In this document: positions 37,072 through 46,739 of the stretch, one piece after another
How the letters are laid out: each line of letters opens with the position of its first letter
Position numbering within the stretch: position 1 is the stretch's first letter
Assembly (NCBI GenBank): GCA_046705285.1
Contig: JBJKQK010000168.1
Span: 9,521 to 73,520, forward strand
DNA: 64,000 nt
Reading direction: 5' to 3'
Source: SCRD01 sp046705285
Lineage (GTDB): Bacteria; Acidobacteriota; Terriglobia; UBA7540
Notes under the pieces: model-generated
What the model saw: the letters and a program-made list of their open reading frames with translations, nothing else
Database searches by the model: none
Told to the model about the DNA's origin: nothing
Position numbers and translations under genes: made by a program

Positions 37072-38406
37072 TTACCTCCCGCCATTCGACATGGAAGCCA
37101 GGAACTCGGAGTTGTTCTTGGTCTTGGAGAGCTTGTCGATGATAAGTTCCATTGACTCGACAGGCGACAGCGGGTTCAGGACTTTGCGCAGGACCCAGAT
37201 GCGATTGAGCTCGTCTTTCGGCACCAGCAGTTCTTCCTTGCGGGTACCCGACTTGTTGATTTCGATGGCCGGAAACACACGCTTGTCGACCAGCTTACGG
37301 TCGAGGTGAACTTCCATGTTGCCGGTGCCTTTGAATTCTTCAAAGATTACGTCATCCATGCGGCTTCCGGTATCGATCAAGGCCGTGGCGATGATGGTGA
37401 GGCTGCCACCCTCCTCTACATTACGCGCCGACCCGAAGAAGCGCTTGGGGCGCTGGAGCGCGTTGGAATCGACGCCGCCGGAGAGCACCTTGCCCGAGGG
37501 CGGCACCACAGTGTTGTACGCACGGGCGAGGCGGGTGATGGAATCAAGCAAAATCACCACGTCGCGCTTGTGCTCAACCAGCCGCTTGGCCTTTTCAATC
37601 ACCATTTCAGCCACCTGCACGTGGCGAGCGGCAGGCTCGTCGAACGTGGAACTGATCACTTCACCCTCGACGGTCCGCTGCATGTCGGTCACTTCTTCCG
37701 GCCGCTCGTCAATCAGCAGGACAATCAGCGTGACTTCGGGATGGTTCGCGGTCACGGAATTTGCTATGGTCTGCAGCAGCATGGTTTTGCCGGTACGCGG
37801 CGGAGAAACGATCAGGCCGCGCTGGCCCTTGCCGATGGGCGTCAACAGATCCAGCACCCGCGCTGATACGTTCTCCTGGGCCGTTTCCAGGCGCAGCCGC
37901 TCCTGGGGATAAAGCGGAGTGAGGTTGTCAAAAAAGATCTTGTTCCGCGCCTCGTCGGGCGGCTCAAAGTTGATGGCCTCCACCTTGATCAGCGCAAAGT
38001 AACGCTCGCCTTCTTTGGGAGGGCGAATCTGGCCGGAAACCGTGTCGCCGGTCCGCAGATCGAACTTGCGAATCTGCGAAGGCGAGACATAGATGTCATC
38101 GGGGCCCGGCAGGTAATTGTAATCGGGCGCGCGAAGAAAGCCGAAGCCGTCCGGCAGACATTCCAACACTCCTTCTGAAAAGATCAGCCCGGCCTTCTCG
38201 GTCTGCGCCTGGAGAATTTTGAAAATCAGCTCTTGTTTGCGCATGCCGGTGGCCCCGGCGACTCCCAGGTCCTTCGCCACCTGGGTGAGCGTCGCAATGT
38301 TCATTTCTTTCAGCTTGGCGATATCGAGGACCTCGCTCTCCTTCAGCTCCTCGATTTTTTCTTCCTGCACAACGATTGGCTTTTCTTCGTGTTTTTTGGA
38401 CGGCAT
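37072..38406 (-). CDS. rho: Transcription termination factor Rho
   Basis: A 444-residue hexameric RNA helicase that ends transcription. The order is: N-terminal charged region (about 1-30, rich in Glu and Lys), Rho N domain (LKEMNIATLTQVAKDLG), RNA-binding OB fold (GFLRAPDYNYLPGPDDIYVSPSQIRKF, split), and the RecA-type ATPase with Walker A PPRTGKT, LLIDERPEEVTDM and the Q-loop region. The P-loop reads PPRTGKT where many Rho proteins have PPKAGKT. Its upstream 431 nt hold no gene. Confidence 0.97.
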   Translation of the reverse strand: MPSKKHEEKPIVVQEEKIEELKESEVLDIAKLKEMNIATLTQVAKDLGVAGATGMRKQELIFKILQAQTEKAGLIFSEGVLECLPDGFGFLRAPDYNYLPGPDDIYVSPSQIRKFDLRTGDTVSGQIRPPKEGERYFALIKVEAINFEPPDEARNKIFFDNLTPLYPQERLRLETAQENVSARVLDLLTPIGKGQRGLIVSPPRTGKTMLLQTIANSVTANHPEVTLIVLLIDERPEEVTDMQRTVEGEVISSTFDEPAARHVQVAEMVIEKAKRLVEHKRDVVILLDSITRLARAYNTVVPPSGKVLSGGVDSNALQRPKRFFGSARNVEEGGSLTIIATALIDTGSRMDDVIFEEFKGTGNMEVHLDRKLVDKRVFPAIEINKSGTRKEELLVPKDELNRIWVLRKVLNPLSPVESMELIIDKLSKTKNNSEFLASMSNGGR

Positions 38407-38837
38407 GTTAATCTCTCAAATTCAATTTAATTTAAAATCCTGTAGAGGATTCCCTTCTCAAGAATGGGAGATTCCGCTGTTGCTTCAACCCTTGATCATC
38501 GCAGCAGGTAAGTTGAACGGTTCATCAAGGCAAGTCAGCAGAATTTCCGAATGGTATACTTCTCGGCAGTAATTTCCAGGTTTCTCAAACCGAATTGGCT
38601 TGAATCAGTTGACGTTATTTACTGACGCAGCGAGAAAAACTCAATTCCCGTCCTGGGTGGACGCGCAATTCCCGGCCAATGTCCGGCCTGCTGGGTTCGT
38701 CAGGGCCGCCTTCTCCCCCAATCTTGTTCCAATGATCTATGAATTGATATCGCTCCTGGAAAAACCGTAAGGCGGATCCAGATCCAGAACTTTACTTTTA
38801 TTCCCGGGGTCTTCGAACTCAGACATCATTATTAAAT
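38407..38837. other. Intergenic region between lon and rho
   Basis: No gene is seen. The stretch next to rho is AT-rich and should be its leader; an imperfect hairpin (GGATTCCC ... GGGAGATTCC, about 38449-38477) lies 40-70 nt before the rho ATG. A TATACC on the minus strand near 38552 is a possible -10 for rho, but its -35 is poor. Confidence 0.5.
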
Positions 38838-41267
38838 TCAATTCGTCAGAGATTCCCGGTCAGATTCGAGCGAGGTGTCGAGCCCCCGAGCCTCTTCCGA
38901 CTCGGCGGCAAGGTCGGCGATTGCCTCGATCTTCCGTTCGAGTGCCAGATCGAGAACCTCGTCCATGGTGTCAACAAACCGGATGGCCAAATCTCCCTGA
39001 ATGTTTTCCGGAATTTCGGAAAGATCCTTCTCATTGTCACGCGGGAGCAGCACAGTTCGGTTGCCGGCACGATGGGCGGCCAGGATCTTCTCTTTTACGC
39101 CGCCGATAGGCAGTACCTTGCCCCGTAAAGTAATTTCGCCGGTCATGGCAATGTCCCGGTCTACCGGAATCTTGGTCAGGGCGCTGACCATCGCAGTGGC
39201 CAGTGTGATGCCCGCTGAAGGACCGTCTTTCGGGATAGCGCCTTCGGGAATGTGAATGTGGATGTCCACGCGACGGTAAAAATCTGGAGGAAGTCCTAAC
39301 CGGGGAGCCCGGGAGCGCACGTAACTCAAAGCCGCCTGTGCAGATTCCTGCATCACGTCACCCAACTTGCCGGTAAGTGTCAGCTTGCCCTTGCCGGTCA
39401 TCACGGTGGCTTCGATATACAGAATCTGGCCTCCGACTTCAGTCCAGGCCAGGCCGGTGGCAAGACCCACTTCATTCTTCTCTTCGGCCTTGGTATCGCG
39501 AAACTTGATCACACCCAGGTATTCGCGAAGGTCATCGGGCTTCACTACTGCCTTCAGTTCGCGGCCCTCCTGGACAACCTTGCGCGCAACCTTGCGGCTG
39601 ATGTTGGCGATCTCCCGCTCCAGGTTGCGGACTCCAGCTTCGCGCGTGTAGTTTCGGATGATTCCAACAATGGCCTCATCCTCAAACTTCAGGTTCTGCT
39701 CTTTTACGCCGGTAGCCTCACGCTGCTTACGCACCAGGAATCGTTTGGCAATTTCCAGCTTCTCCTGTTCGGTATAGCCGGAAAGCCGCAAAATCTCCAT
39801 GCGATCCTGAAGCGGCTGTGGAATCGTATGGATCACGTTGGCGGTCGTAATAAAGAAAACCTTGGACAGGTCGTACTCAACGTCCAGATAGTGGTCGGCA
39901 AACATGTGGTTCTGCTCAGGATCCAGCACTTCCAGCAAGGCAGCGGATGGATCTCCCCGGAAATCCATACTCATCTTGTCAACTTCATCGAGCAAGAACA
40001 CAGGATTGACCGTTCCGGCTTTCTTCATCATCTGGATGATCTGGCCGGGCAAGGCACCGATATAAGTCCTTCGATGGCCGCGAATTTCCGCTTCGTCCCG
40101 GACCCCGCCGAGAGAAAGACGCACAAACTTTCTTCCTGTCGCACGGGCAATCGAGCGGCCCAGGGATGTTTTCCCCACTCCCGGAGGTCCCACAAAGCAG
40201 AGGATGGACCCGCGCGGAGTCTTCACCAGTTGACGAACAGCCAGGAACTCCAGAATGCGTTCTTTAATCTTCTCGAGCCCATAGTGATCTTCGTTTAGAA
40301 TCTTTTCAGCGCGGCGGATGTCCCTGATCTCCTTCGACTTCTTCTTCCAGGGCACCGCCAGCAGCCAGTCGAGATAGTTCCGCGACACGGTGGACTCTGC
40401 CGACATCGGAGGCATCAGTTCCAGCCGCTTAATTTCTCCCATGGCCTTATCGAGGGCGTCTTTCGTCATGCCCGCGGACTCGATCTTCTTCTTCAGCTCA
40501 TCGATTTCGCTCTTCTCGTTCCGTCCCAGCTCCTTCTGGATTGCCTTGATTTTCTCATTCAGGTAATACTCCCGCTGGGCCCGCTCCATTTGCCGCTTCA
40601 CACGTCCCTGGATGGAGCGATCGACATTCAGCTTTTCAATTTCGATATCCAGTATATCGGCCAGGCGGGTGAGGCGGTCGACAGGATCGAAAAGTTCCAG
40701 CAGTTCCTGTTTTTCCTCAATGCTGATGCTTAGATTGGCAGCCACCGTGTCCGTAAACTTGCTGATCTCCTCCACTTTGGCGGCGGCAATCATGGTCTCA
40801 TAATTCAGGCTTTGAGAGAGTTTGACATACTGCTCAAAGAGCGAAATCACGCGTTGAACGAGTTGCTCCAGGCTGGGCGTGCTGACAATCCGGTATGACG
40901 CCGTCTTCACATTGGCGCGGAAATAGCCCTCCTCGCTGGAAACTTTCAGAATCTTCCCGCGCTCGCTACCCTCCACCAGGACTTTGATGTTTCCATCCGG
41001 AAGCTTCAGGCTCTGGATGATGTTCGCAATGGTTCCCACCTGGTAAATGTCATTGGGCTTGGGATCATCGACCGAGGCATCATGCTGGGTAGCCAGAAAG
41101 ATTTTCTTGTCACCCGCCAGGGCCTCCTCGAGAGCACGGATGGAACTCTCGCGCCCGACCACGAACGGAGTCATCATGTAAGGAAAAATAACGACATCCC
41201 GGATGGGCATCATCGGCAGAATACGGGTATCACCTTTTTCTCGGCCAGAGAACATAGCGGAGTCCAT
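38838..41267 (-). CDS. lon: Lon ATP-dependent serine protease
   Basis: An 809-residue LonA protease. The N-terminal substrate-binding domain (about 15-210) begins LPMMPIRDVVIFP, a coiled-coil region follows, then the AAA+ module with Walker A GPPGVGKTS and Walker B FLLDEVDKM, and the C-terminal protease with the catalytic Ser in PKDGPSAG and Lys in KEKILAA. It degrades misfolded and regulatory proteins in the cytoplasm. Its ATG overlaps the clpX stop by one base (TAATG). It is the last gene of the tig-clpP-clpX-lon run. Confidence 0.97.
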   Translation of the reverse strand: MDSAMFSGREKGDTRILPMMPIRDVVIFPYMMTPFVVGRESSIRALEEALAGDKKIFLATQHDASVDDPKPNDIYQVGTIANIIQSLKLPDGNIKVLVEGSERGKILKVSSEEGYFRANVKTASYRIVSTPSLEQLVQRVISLFEQYVKLSQSLNYETMIAAAKVEEISKFTDTVAANLSISIEEKQELLELFDPVDRLTRLADILDIEIEKLNVDRSIQGRVKRQMERAQREYYLNEKIKAIQKELGRNEKSEIDELKKKIESAGMTKDALDKAMGEIKRLELMPPMSAESTVSRNYLDWLLAVPWKKKSKEIRDIRRAEKILNEDHYGLEKIKERILEFLAVRQLVKTPRGSILCFVGPPGVGKTSLGRSIARATGRKFVRLSLGGVRDEAEIRGHRRTYIGALPGQIIQMMKKAGTVNPVFLLDEVDKMSMDFRGDPSAALLEVLDPEQNHMFADHYLDVEYDLSKVFFITTANVIHTIPQPLQDRMEILRLSGYTEQEKLEIAKRFLVRKQREATGVKEQNLKFEDEAIVGIIRNYTREAGVRNLEREIANISRKVARKVVQEGRELKAVVKPDDLREYLGVIKFRDTKAEEKNEVGLATGLAWTEVGGQILYIEATVMTGKGKLTLTGKLGDVMQESAQAALSYVRSRAPRLGLPPDFYRRVDIHIHIPEGAIPKDGPSAGITLATAMVSALTKIPVDRDIAMTGEITLRGKVLPIGGVKEKILAAHRAGNRTVLLPRDNEKDLSEIPENIQGDLAIRFVDTMDEVLDLALERKIEAIADLAAESEEARGLDTSLESDRESLTN

Positions 41268-42529
41268 TAACTTGCCTTTTCAAAAAGAGATGGGTCAAAA
41301 AGAATTTCGTGCTTCAAAACCATTTCTTCCGTCACCAGGAATTCGCGGATGGAGCGCTGGCTGGGAAGATGATACATCAGGTCCAGCATCAAGTCTTCAA
41401 GAATCATGCGAAGGCCTCTTGCTCCCAGCTTGCGTTGGAGAGCCTGTGAAGCAATCGCCCCCAGCGCGCCTTCGGTAAACTTTAGTTTAACATTCTCATA
41501 TTCAAATAGCCTCTGGTACTGGCGAACGAGCGCATTCTTGGGTTCGGTCAGGATCTCAACCAGCGCCTTCTCGTCCAAGTCGCTCAGAACGCTGACGACC
41601 GGAAGGCGACCGACGAATTCCGGAATCAGGCCGTACTGAATCAGATCCATGGGCTGCACCTGCTCCAGCAATTCGATATTGCGGCACCCCGGGAGCACTT
41701 CTTGTCCTTCCTCGGGTATGTGGAACCCGAGGGATTTCTTACCAGTGCGCCGTTCGATGATCTTTTCCAGCCCCACAAATGCGCCCCCGCAGATAAACAG
41801 GATGTTCGTTGTGTCCACTGCAGTGAATTCCTGGTGGGGATGCTTCCGGCCACCCTGTGGCGGGACGTTGGCCACGGTCCCTTCAAGAATCTTCAGCAAA
41901 GCCTGCTGGACTCCCTCACCTGAAACATCGCGCGTGATCGAGGGATTCTCGTCTTTCCGCGACACCTTGTCAATTTCATCAATGTAGATGATGCCTTGCT
42001 GGGCCCGCTGGACATCACCCTGCGCGTTCTGGAGCAGCTTCAGGATGATGTTCTCAACGTCTTCACCGACATAGCCCGCCTCAGTCAGCGTTGTGGCATC
42101 CACAATCGCAAACGGCACCTCCAGAAGGCGCGCCAGGGTCTGAGCCAGAAGCGTTTTGCCCGTCCCCGTGGGTCCGATGAGCAAGATGTTGGACTTGGTC
42201 AGTTCCACATCATTGCGTACCTTGGTCAGCATGATGCGTTTGTAGTGGTTGTAAACGGCAACGGCCAGCTTCTTCTTGGCCTTGTCCTGGCCAATGACAT
42301 ACTCATCTAGAAAGCGTTTGACTTCCGCCGGTCGCGGCAGTCTAGCTTCGGCGGTCGGAACCCGTTCCGCCTGGTCTTCTTCGAGAATAGTGTTGCAGAT
42401 CGCTACGCATTCGTCACAGATATAAGCTCGAGGATGATCACCGGGTGAGGAAATTAACTTTCCGACGGAGTCTTGTGTCTTCTGACAAAACGAACAACGA
42501 AGTATTTCTTCTGAAACCAATCGTTTCAA
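41267..42529 (-). CDS. clpX: ClpX ATPase subunit of Clp protease
   Basis: A 420-residue AAA+ unfoldase that feeds substrates to ClpP. The N-terminal zinc domain has CSFC and CDEC pairs (about 12-40); Walker A is GPTGTGKT, Walker B IIYIDEIDK, and the ClpP-docking loop and sensor motifs are in place. The start is TTG at 42529: a GGAGG directly after the clpP stop lies 9 nt upstream and no ATG fits the family's beginning. Its stop overlaps the lon start. Weak start codons here and in tig may moderate output. Confidence 0.96.
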   Translation of the reverse strand: MKRLVSEEILRCSFCQKTQDSVGKLISSPGDHPRAYICDECVAICNTILEEDQAERVPTAEARLPRPAEVKRFLDEYVIGQDKAKKKLAVAVYNHYKRIMLTKVRNDVELTKSNILLIGPTGTGKTLLAQTLARLLEVPFAIVDATTLTEAGYVGEDVENIILKLLQNAQGDVQRAQQGIIYIDEIDKVSRKDENPSITRDVSGEGVQQALLKILEGTVANVPPQGGRKHPHQEFTAVDTTNILFICGGAFVGLEKIIERRTGKKSLGFHIPEEGQEVLPGCRNIELLEQVQPMDLIQYGLIPEFVGRLPVVSVLSDLDEKALVEILTEPKNALVRQYQRLFEYENVKLKFTEGALGAIASQALQRKLGARGLRMILEDLMLDLMYHLPSQRSIREFLVTEEMVLKHEILFDPSLFEKAS

Positions 42530-42544
42530 GTAATGTCGCCTCCG

Positions 42545-43147
42545 TTATTTGTGCTTCTCAATAATCTCATCCACAATCCCGTATTCGCGCGCCTGCTGAG
42601 CACTCATCCAGAAATCACGCTCGACATCGCGTTCAACCTTTTCGAGGGGTTGGCCAGTATGCTTGGCCATGATTTCGTTCAGCCCTGCCCGAATGCGCAA
42701 AATCTCCCGCGCATGAATATCGATATCCGTCGCCTGGCCGGAGAGCCCGCCCATGGTCGGCTGATGGATCAGGACCCTGGAATTTGGCAGCGCAAAGCGC
42801 TTGCCGGGAGTTCCGGCGGAGAGCAGCAGCGCTGCAATGCTGGCAGCCTGCCCGATGCAGATGGTGGCCACATCAGGCCGGATAAACTGCATTGTATCGT
42901 AAATGGCCATGCCTGCCGTCACCACACCGCCGGGGGAATTGATGTACAGGGACACATCCTTCTCCGGGTCCTCGGCTTCAAGGAAAAGCAACTGTGCCGT
43001 CACCAAATTGGCAACATTATCATCAATCGGGGTGCCAATGAAAATGATATTATCGCGCCGCAGGCGGGAATAAATGTCGTAGGCCCGTTCGCCACGGTTC
43101 GTTTGCTCAACCACCATTGGAATCAATGTCATTGCTGGTCTTTCCAT
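42545..43147 (-). CDS. clpP: ClpP protease subunit
   Basis: A 200-residue ClpP serine protease. The catalytic triad is visible: Ser in GQAASIAALLL, His in RVLIHQP and a downstream Asp in TDIDIHAREI. YINSPGGVVTAGMAIYDTM is typical. It forms 14-mers that work with ClpX in the cytoplasm. The gene is between tig (21 nt upstream) and clpX (15 nt downstream), the conserved tig-clpP-clpX order. Confidence 0.97.
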   Translation of the reverse strand: MERPAMTLIPMVVEQTNRGERAYDIYSRLRRDNIIFIGTPIDDNVANLVTAQLLFLEAEDPEKDVSLYINSPGGVVTAGMAIYDTMQFIRPDVATICIGQAASIAALLLSAGTPGKRFALPNSRVLIHQPTMGGLSGQATDIDIHAREILRIRAGLNEIMAKHTGQPLEKVERDVERDFWMSAQQAREYGIVDEIIEKHK

Positions 43148-43168
43148 ATTCGTCAGCGCTCCCTGCCT

Positions 43169-44467
43169 TTAACTTTCGGCCTGGTGCGGAACGGACTCGG
43201 CTTTTTGCTGGGTCTTAGCGTTGCGATAGACGAGGTCAAGAGCTTTCTGATTACGGAGCCTACGTCTTATACTAGGCAGTTCATCATTCCGTGTCAAGCG
43301 CGTTTTTACCACCGCCGGCGCTTCGTGCCGCTCTTCGGCCACTTCACGAATCAACTCATCGACCTCTTCTTCGGTAACCTCAATTCCCTCCGCTTCCGCG
43401 ATCCTTTCAAGGATCAGAGAACCCCGAACTTCCTTCTCCGCCTCCGGCCGCCCGTCTTCCCGCAGTTTTGGCCAGTCAACCCCTACGGTCCGTGGGTCAA
43501 CGCCCTGAGAAAGCAGACGGGTCAGAAGCCTTTCCATCCTGGCATCAACCTGCATCTCGACAAGCGTATCCGGGACAGGAAAGCCGTGTGCCGCTGCTAA
43601 TTGGTCCAATAGACTCTGCTTGGCGGAGGACTCAGCCTCATGCTTCTTGTGCACCGCAAGGTTCTCAGAAATCTTCGTTTTCAGCTCCTCCAGTGTCTTG
43701 GACTCGCTGACAGACTTGGCGAACTCATCATCCAGCGCGGGAACCACTTTCTTCTTGACAGCCTGAACCTCCACCCTGTAGCGAAAGGTCTTGCCCGCCA
43801 GGGATTTGGCGCTGAAATCTTCCGGGTAGCCTACCTCAAATTCGCGCACATCACCAGGTTTCGCACCTCGGAGATTCTCCGTGAAGGCCGGCACGGTCCC
43901 GTCACCCGCCAGGTGCACAATGGCGTCGTTCGCTTCCAGAGGATTCGCAGCTGGAACGGCGCTATCAACCCCCCGATAGTTCACCGTAACGTAATCGCCA
44001 TCCTGAGCTGGACGGCCGTCCACCGGCTCAAAAGTGGCCACGCGCTGTTGCAACTCTTCAAGGGACCGGGCCACATCGGCCTCGCTCACTTCGGTGGGTT
44101 GCTCCTCCACTTCAAGCCCTTTATAATCTTTCAGTTCAAACTGGGGAAGGATCTCGAACGTCGCCGTGCAGGTAAGTGGGCTATCATCCTCAAATTTTAA
44201 ATCGGCGAAACGGCGCCGACCGACGACCGACATCTTCTGCCCTTTGGTAGCATCCTCAAAGTATTTCGGCAGGAGCGTCTGGACAACCTCATTGCGAATG
44301 TCTTCCTGAAAATGCCGCCTAACAAGCGAGGCCGGCGCATGCCCGGGGCGGAAACCCGGAATTCGGGCCAGACGCCGGTATTGCGCCGTCACGGCATCAG
44401 TTTCCTGTTTGACGACATCCGGAGGTACTTCGATTACCAGCTCTTTCTTGCAAGTCTCAGATTCCAC
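43169..44467 (-). CDS. tig: Trigger factor chaperone
   Basis: A 432-residue ribosome-associated chaperone and peptidyl-prolyl isomerase. The ribosome-binding N-terminal domain has the signature GFRPGHAP, the FKBP-like domain is around 155-245 (DYVTVNYRG, FEVGYPEDF) and the helical C-terminal domain follows. It starts with GTG at 44467; an in-frame TGA is 9 nt upstream, so no longer version exists. A GAGGA lies just before the start. A near-consensus promoter lies about 110 nt upstream, and clpP, clpX and lon follow with tiny gaps. Confidence 0.95.
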   Translation of the reverse strand: MESETCKKELVIEVPPDVVKQETDAVTAQYRRLARIPGFRPGHAPASLVRRHFQEDIRNEVVQTLLPKYFEDATKGQKMSVVGRRRFADLKFEDDSPLTCTATFEILPQFELKDYKGLEVEEQPTEVSEADVARSLEELQQRVATFEPVDGRPAQDGDYVTVNYRGVDSAVPAANPLEANDAIVHLAGDGTVPAFTENLRGAKPGDVREFEVGYPEDFSAKSLAGKTFRYRVEVQAVKKKVVPALDDEFAKSVSESKTLEELKTKISENLAVHKKHEAESSAKQSLLDQLAAAHGFPVPDTLVEMQVDARMERLLTRLLSQGVDPRTVGVDWPKLREDGRPEAEKEVRGSLILERIAEAEGIEVTEEEVDELIREVAEERHEAPAVVKTRLTRNDELPSIRRRLRNQKALDLVYRNAKTQQKAESVPHQAES

Positions 44468-44899
44468 AATTCCTCATTCGCGGCTGTCAAGGTTGAAAGA
44501 GAACGGTGAGGTGGTCCTTAAAGCTTCTACCTGAAGGAATGGTCCAGTCCCCCAACTGCACGGCCCGCCGGACCCAAAGCTCAGTATAGCATAAGGTTCC
44601 CGCCTGTCAACTGAACCGCTCTTGCCTTGTAATGAAACAGCAATTCTTGGAGCCGATGGAAACCTTCGAGGCATTATCCGCCATTTGTTTAGATGCACCG
44701 GTGGGGCAAAGTGTGCTCAACCCGCCGCATTCTGGAAGCGCAGTCCATCCGGCGCCCACCAAAGCGCAGGTTCCAACGTCCCCGTACAGGATGAGGGACA
44801 ATTGGTTTCCCGTAGCATCAAGACGGCGGCTGAGCGCCACCGACCGCTGCCGACATCTGCAGTTCTCTCGAACTGGCACCCCCAAGCCACATCTTAACC
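44468..44899. other. Intergenic region upstream of tig
   Basis: No credible gene is present. The tig promoter is at 44583-44610, leaving a leader of about 110 nt. The part from 44611 to 44899 shows no feature that I can identify. Confidence 0.6.
44583..44610 (-). promoter_or_regulatory. Near-consensus sigma-70 promoter for tig-clpP-clpX-lon
   Basis: On the minus strand, TTGACA (44610-44605) and TATACT (44588-44583) are separated by 16 nt. This matches the consensus at 6/6 and 5/6 positions. Transcription would start near 44576, about 110 nt before the GTG of tig. Confidence 0.65.
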
Positions 44900-46156
44900 T
44901 TAGTGTCCAATTTCCCGCTGCGAAACAAGCTTCGCCGACGGCAAGGAAGGAGCCCGGTCGAACCTGACCGTAATAGTTGTATAGCGCGGCAACGTCACGT
45001 CGAGTCCACGGCGAGTGAGCATATACAAGCCCGTGACTGCAAACCCTATCAGACGGGCTGTCCCGGCGGTCGACGCGTCAGTGGCGGACGAAACGAGAAG
45101 TTCCGTGATGAGCTGATAGGAATCATCGGCAACCTTGGAAATGCCTGCGCTGACTCCCAGATCCAGCAACAGGCGAGCCTTGCCTGGACCTCCGCCGCTC
45201 ATCCCGCCTTCTGAATTCACTTTGATTTGCGACCGCTGGCTTGCCTCAACACCGGCTACAGAAGCCGCGATCGGAAGATTCGCCTCGGCAGGCAGGACCA
45301 GCCGGGTGAACTTTATGTACAAAGATCCCGGCCGGCTGAGCCAGCGCGGGGGAACACTTTTTGTGACGTGCCCCTCGAAAACCGTACCCTCGGGCAACAG
45401 AGTGCCTGAATCCAACCGTATCGGCTTCACCAGGAGGGCCTTGAACGGATCTCCCTCCCGGCTTTTCGAAGCGCTCAGGGTACCCAAAAGAGCGAGTTTC
45501 ACGTTGCTGCCAGCCGAAACCGTCTCAATTTCTGATAGAGGCGCCGCAGTGGATTCTGCGCGTTCTGAACCCTCCGCAGAAAAGGTGGGAGCTTCAATGT
45601 GCTGTGCACGAACTACTAACTGAAGGTTGAGCCCTGGCGAGCATGGGCGGGAATTAGACCCCTTCGCGGGGCGAGAAGAGGAGCCGGCTTTCGTTGCAGG
45701 TCTTATCTTGCTTTTATGCTTCGCAGCCACTTCGGAACTTTTAATCGCGGAGACAGACCACACCTGCAGATGCACTTTCTTGCCGCCGGACAAAGTGACA
45801 TCGGCGAAATCAAAGTTAGGCAATCTCTCGTATTTCGGGCGAAAGTACCGGATCGGCCATGGCCACACGCTGTTGTATATCTTCGGCCCGCGCTTAATCC
45901 CGGATACCGTTAAATGAATCTGGCTGCCCCTTGGAACAACCAGGCGGTAGCCGCAAAATACGTTGTGCGTCACCTTTCCTTGCAGTTTGTCGCCGGGCTT
46001 CAAATGCGCGAGCTTTGCCGGAGCATCCAGCCGCACATCCACAAACGCGGGGGCCGAGGGCGCCCGACTAGTCGCGTTGCCGCTGGCACGAAGAACAGCC
46101 GGCACGCAGGAGGCAAGCACCAGAATACCCGCAAGGACAACGAACTTTAGTCTCAC
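44900..46156 (-). CDS. Exported protein of unknown function
   Basis: A 418-residue protein with a signal peptide (MRLKFVVLAGILVLASC...); a Cys at about 17 in LASC could make it a lipoprotein. The sequence alternates beta-rich segments with Ser/Pro/Lys-rich linkers. The segments LKPGDKLQGKVTHNVF and LLPEGTVFEGHVTKSV both read like small beta barrels seen in envelope proteins with VirB10-like repeats, which suggests two related domains. I cannot name the family. It follows the prolyl-aminopeptidase remnant on the same strand. Confidence 0.7.
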   Translation of the reverse strand: MRLKFVVLAGILVLASCVPAVLRASGNATSRAPSAPAFVDVRLDAPAKLAHLKPGDKLQGKVTHNVFCGYRLVVPRGSQIHLTVSGIKRGPKIYNSVWPWPIRYFRPKYERLPNFDFADVTLSGGKKVHLQVWSVSAIKSSEVAAKHKSKIRPATKAGSSSRPAKGSNSRPCSPGLNLQLVVRAQHIEAPTFSAEGSERAESTAAPLSEIETVSAGSNVKLALLGTLSASKSREGDPFKALLVKPIRLDSGTLLPEGTVFEGHVTKSVPPRWLSRPGSLYIKFTRLVLPAEANLPIAASVAGVEASQRSQIKVNSEGGMSGGGPGKARLLLDLGVSAGISKVADDSYQLITELLVSSATDASTAGTARLIGFAVTGLYMLTRRGLDVTLPRYTTITVRFDRAPSLPSAKLVSQREIGH

Positions 46157-46180
46157 CGATGTAAATCTCCCTGGCTCAAC

Positions 46181-46542
46181 TCAGCTTGGCCTTAAGCGCG
46201 CTTTCGGTTCATCGGGGTTGTCGGGGAAAAGGCCGCCAACCTGATCATAGTACCAGAACTCGATTCCCGTCCGCGGGAGGAAATCCTCTAGACATTGGAA
46301 GTACATATGGTTGAGGCCCGGCCCGCCGTGCAACAACAGCACGTTGCCTGATGGTTGACTCGCCCACGCGCTCGACCCAGATGTGATATTTCCGGCCCCG
46401 GACGGGAATCAGCCGCGCTCGGCCGGCCTTGACGTTCTCCGCTGCAGCAGGATGCTCCTCCTTCGGCCAGCCCCGTTGGCATGGAACGGCCAGGCCGCCT
46501 GCAAGGGCGCTTCCCCACAACAAGAAAGTTCCTTCGATTCAT
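46181..46542 (-). pseudogene. Remnant of a prolyl aminopeptidase-like alpha/beta hydrolase gene
   Basis: Read leftwards from an ATG at 46542 (with AGGGGG upstream), three frames successively encode parts of one protein: MNRRNFL in the first; LWGSALAGG then RKYHIWVERVGES in the second; NVLLLHGGPGLNHMYF then GIEFWYYDQVGG in the third, ending at TGA 46181-46183. The HGGPG oxyanion motif and the YYDQ sequence are typical of proline iminopeptidases. The first frameshift is near 46520 and the second near 46335. Only about 115 codons remain of a protein normally about 300-350 residues long, and the nucleophile region is gone. The twin-arginine-like start suggests the ancestor was exported. Confidence 0.8.
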
Positions 46543-46739
46543 GTTGGCCCCCTGTAAGATTTGCAACGCCCCACTGACACGCCTTTCGGAATCACAAACA
46601 CGACCGTCCCCACAGCCCTCGCTGGCATTCAGCCACAGTAATCCTCACCGGGTTTAGAGCCAGTGCCCCGCCCCCATGGCGTCAAAGATTCTTGCGCTGG
46701 CGCCGGCCCATTCCGAACCTCAAAAGGCTGCAGGCGCCA

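Noticed and set aside
42533..43600. 355-codon open frame on the plus strand
   Set aside because: It overlaps clpP and part of tig in antisense; these are certain genes in a conserved order.
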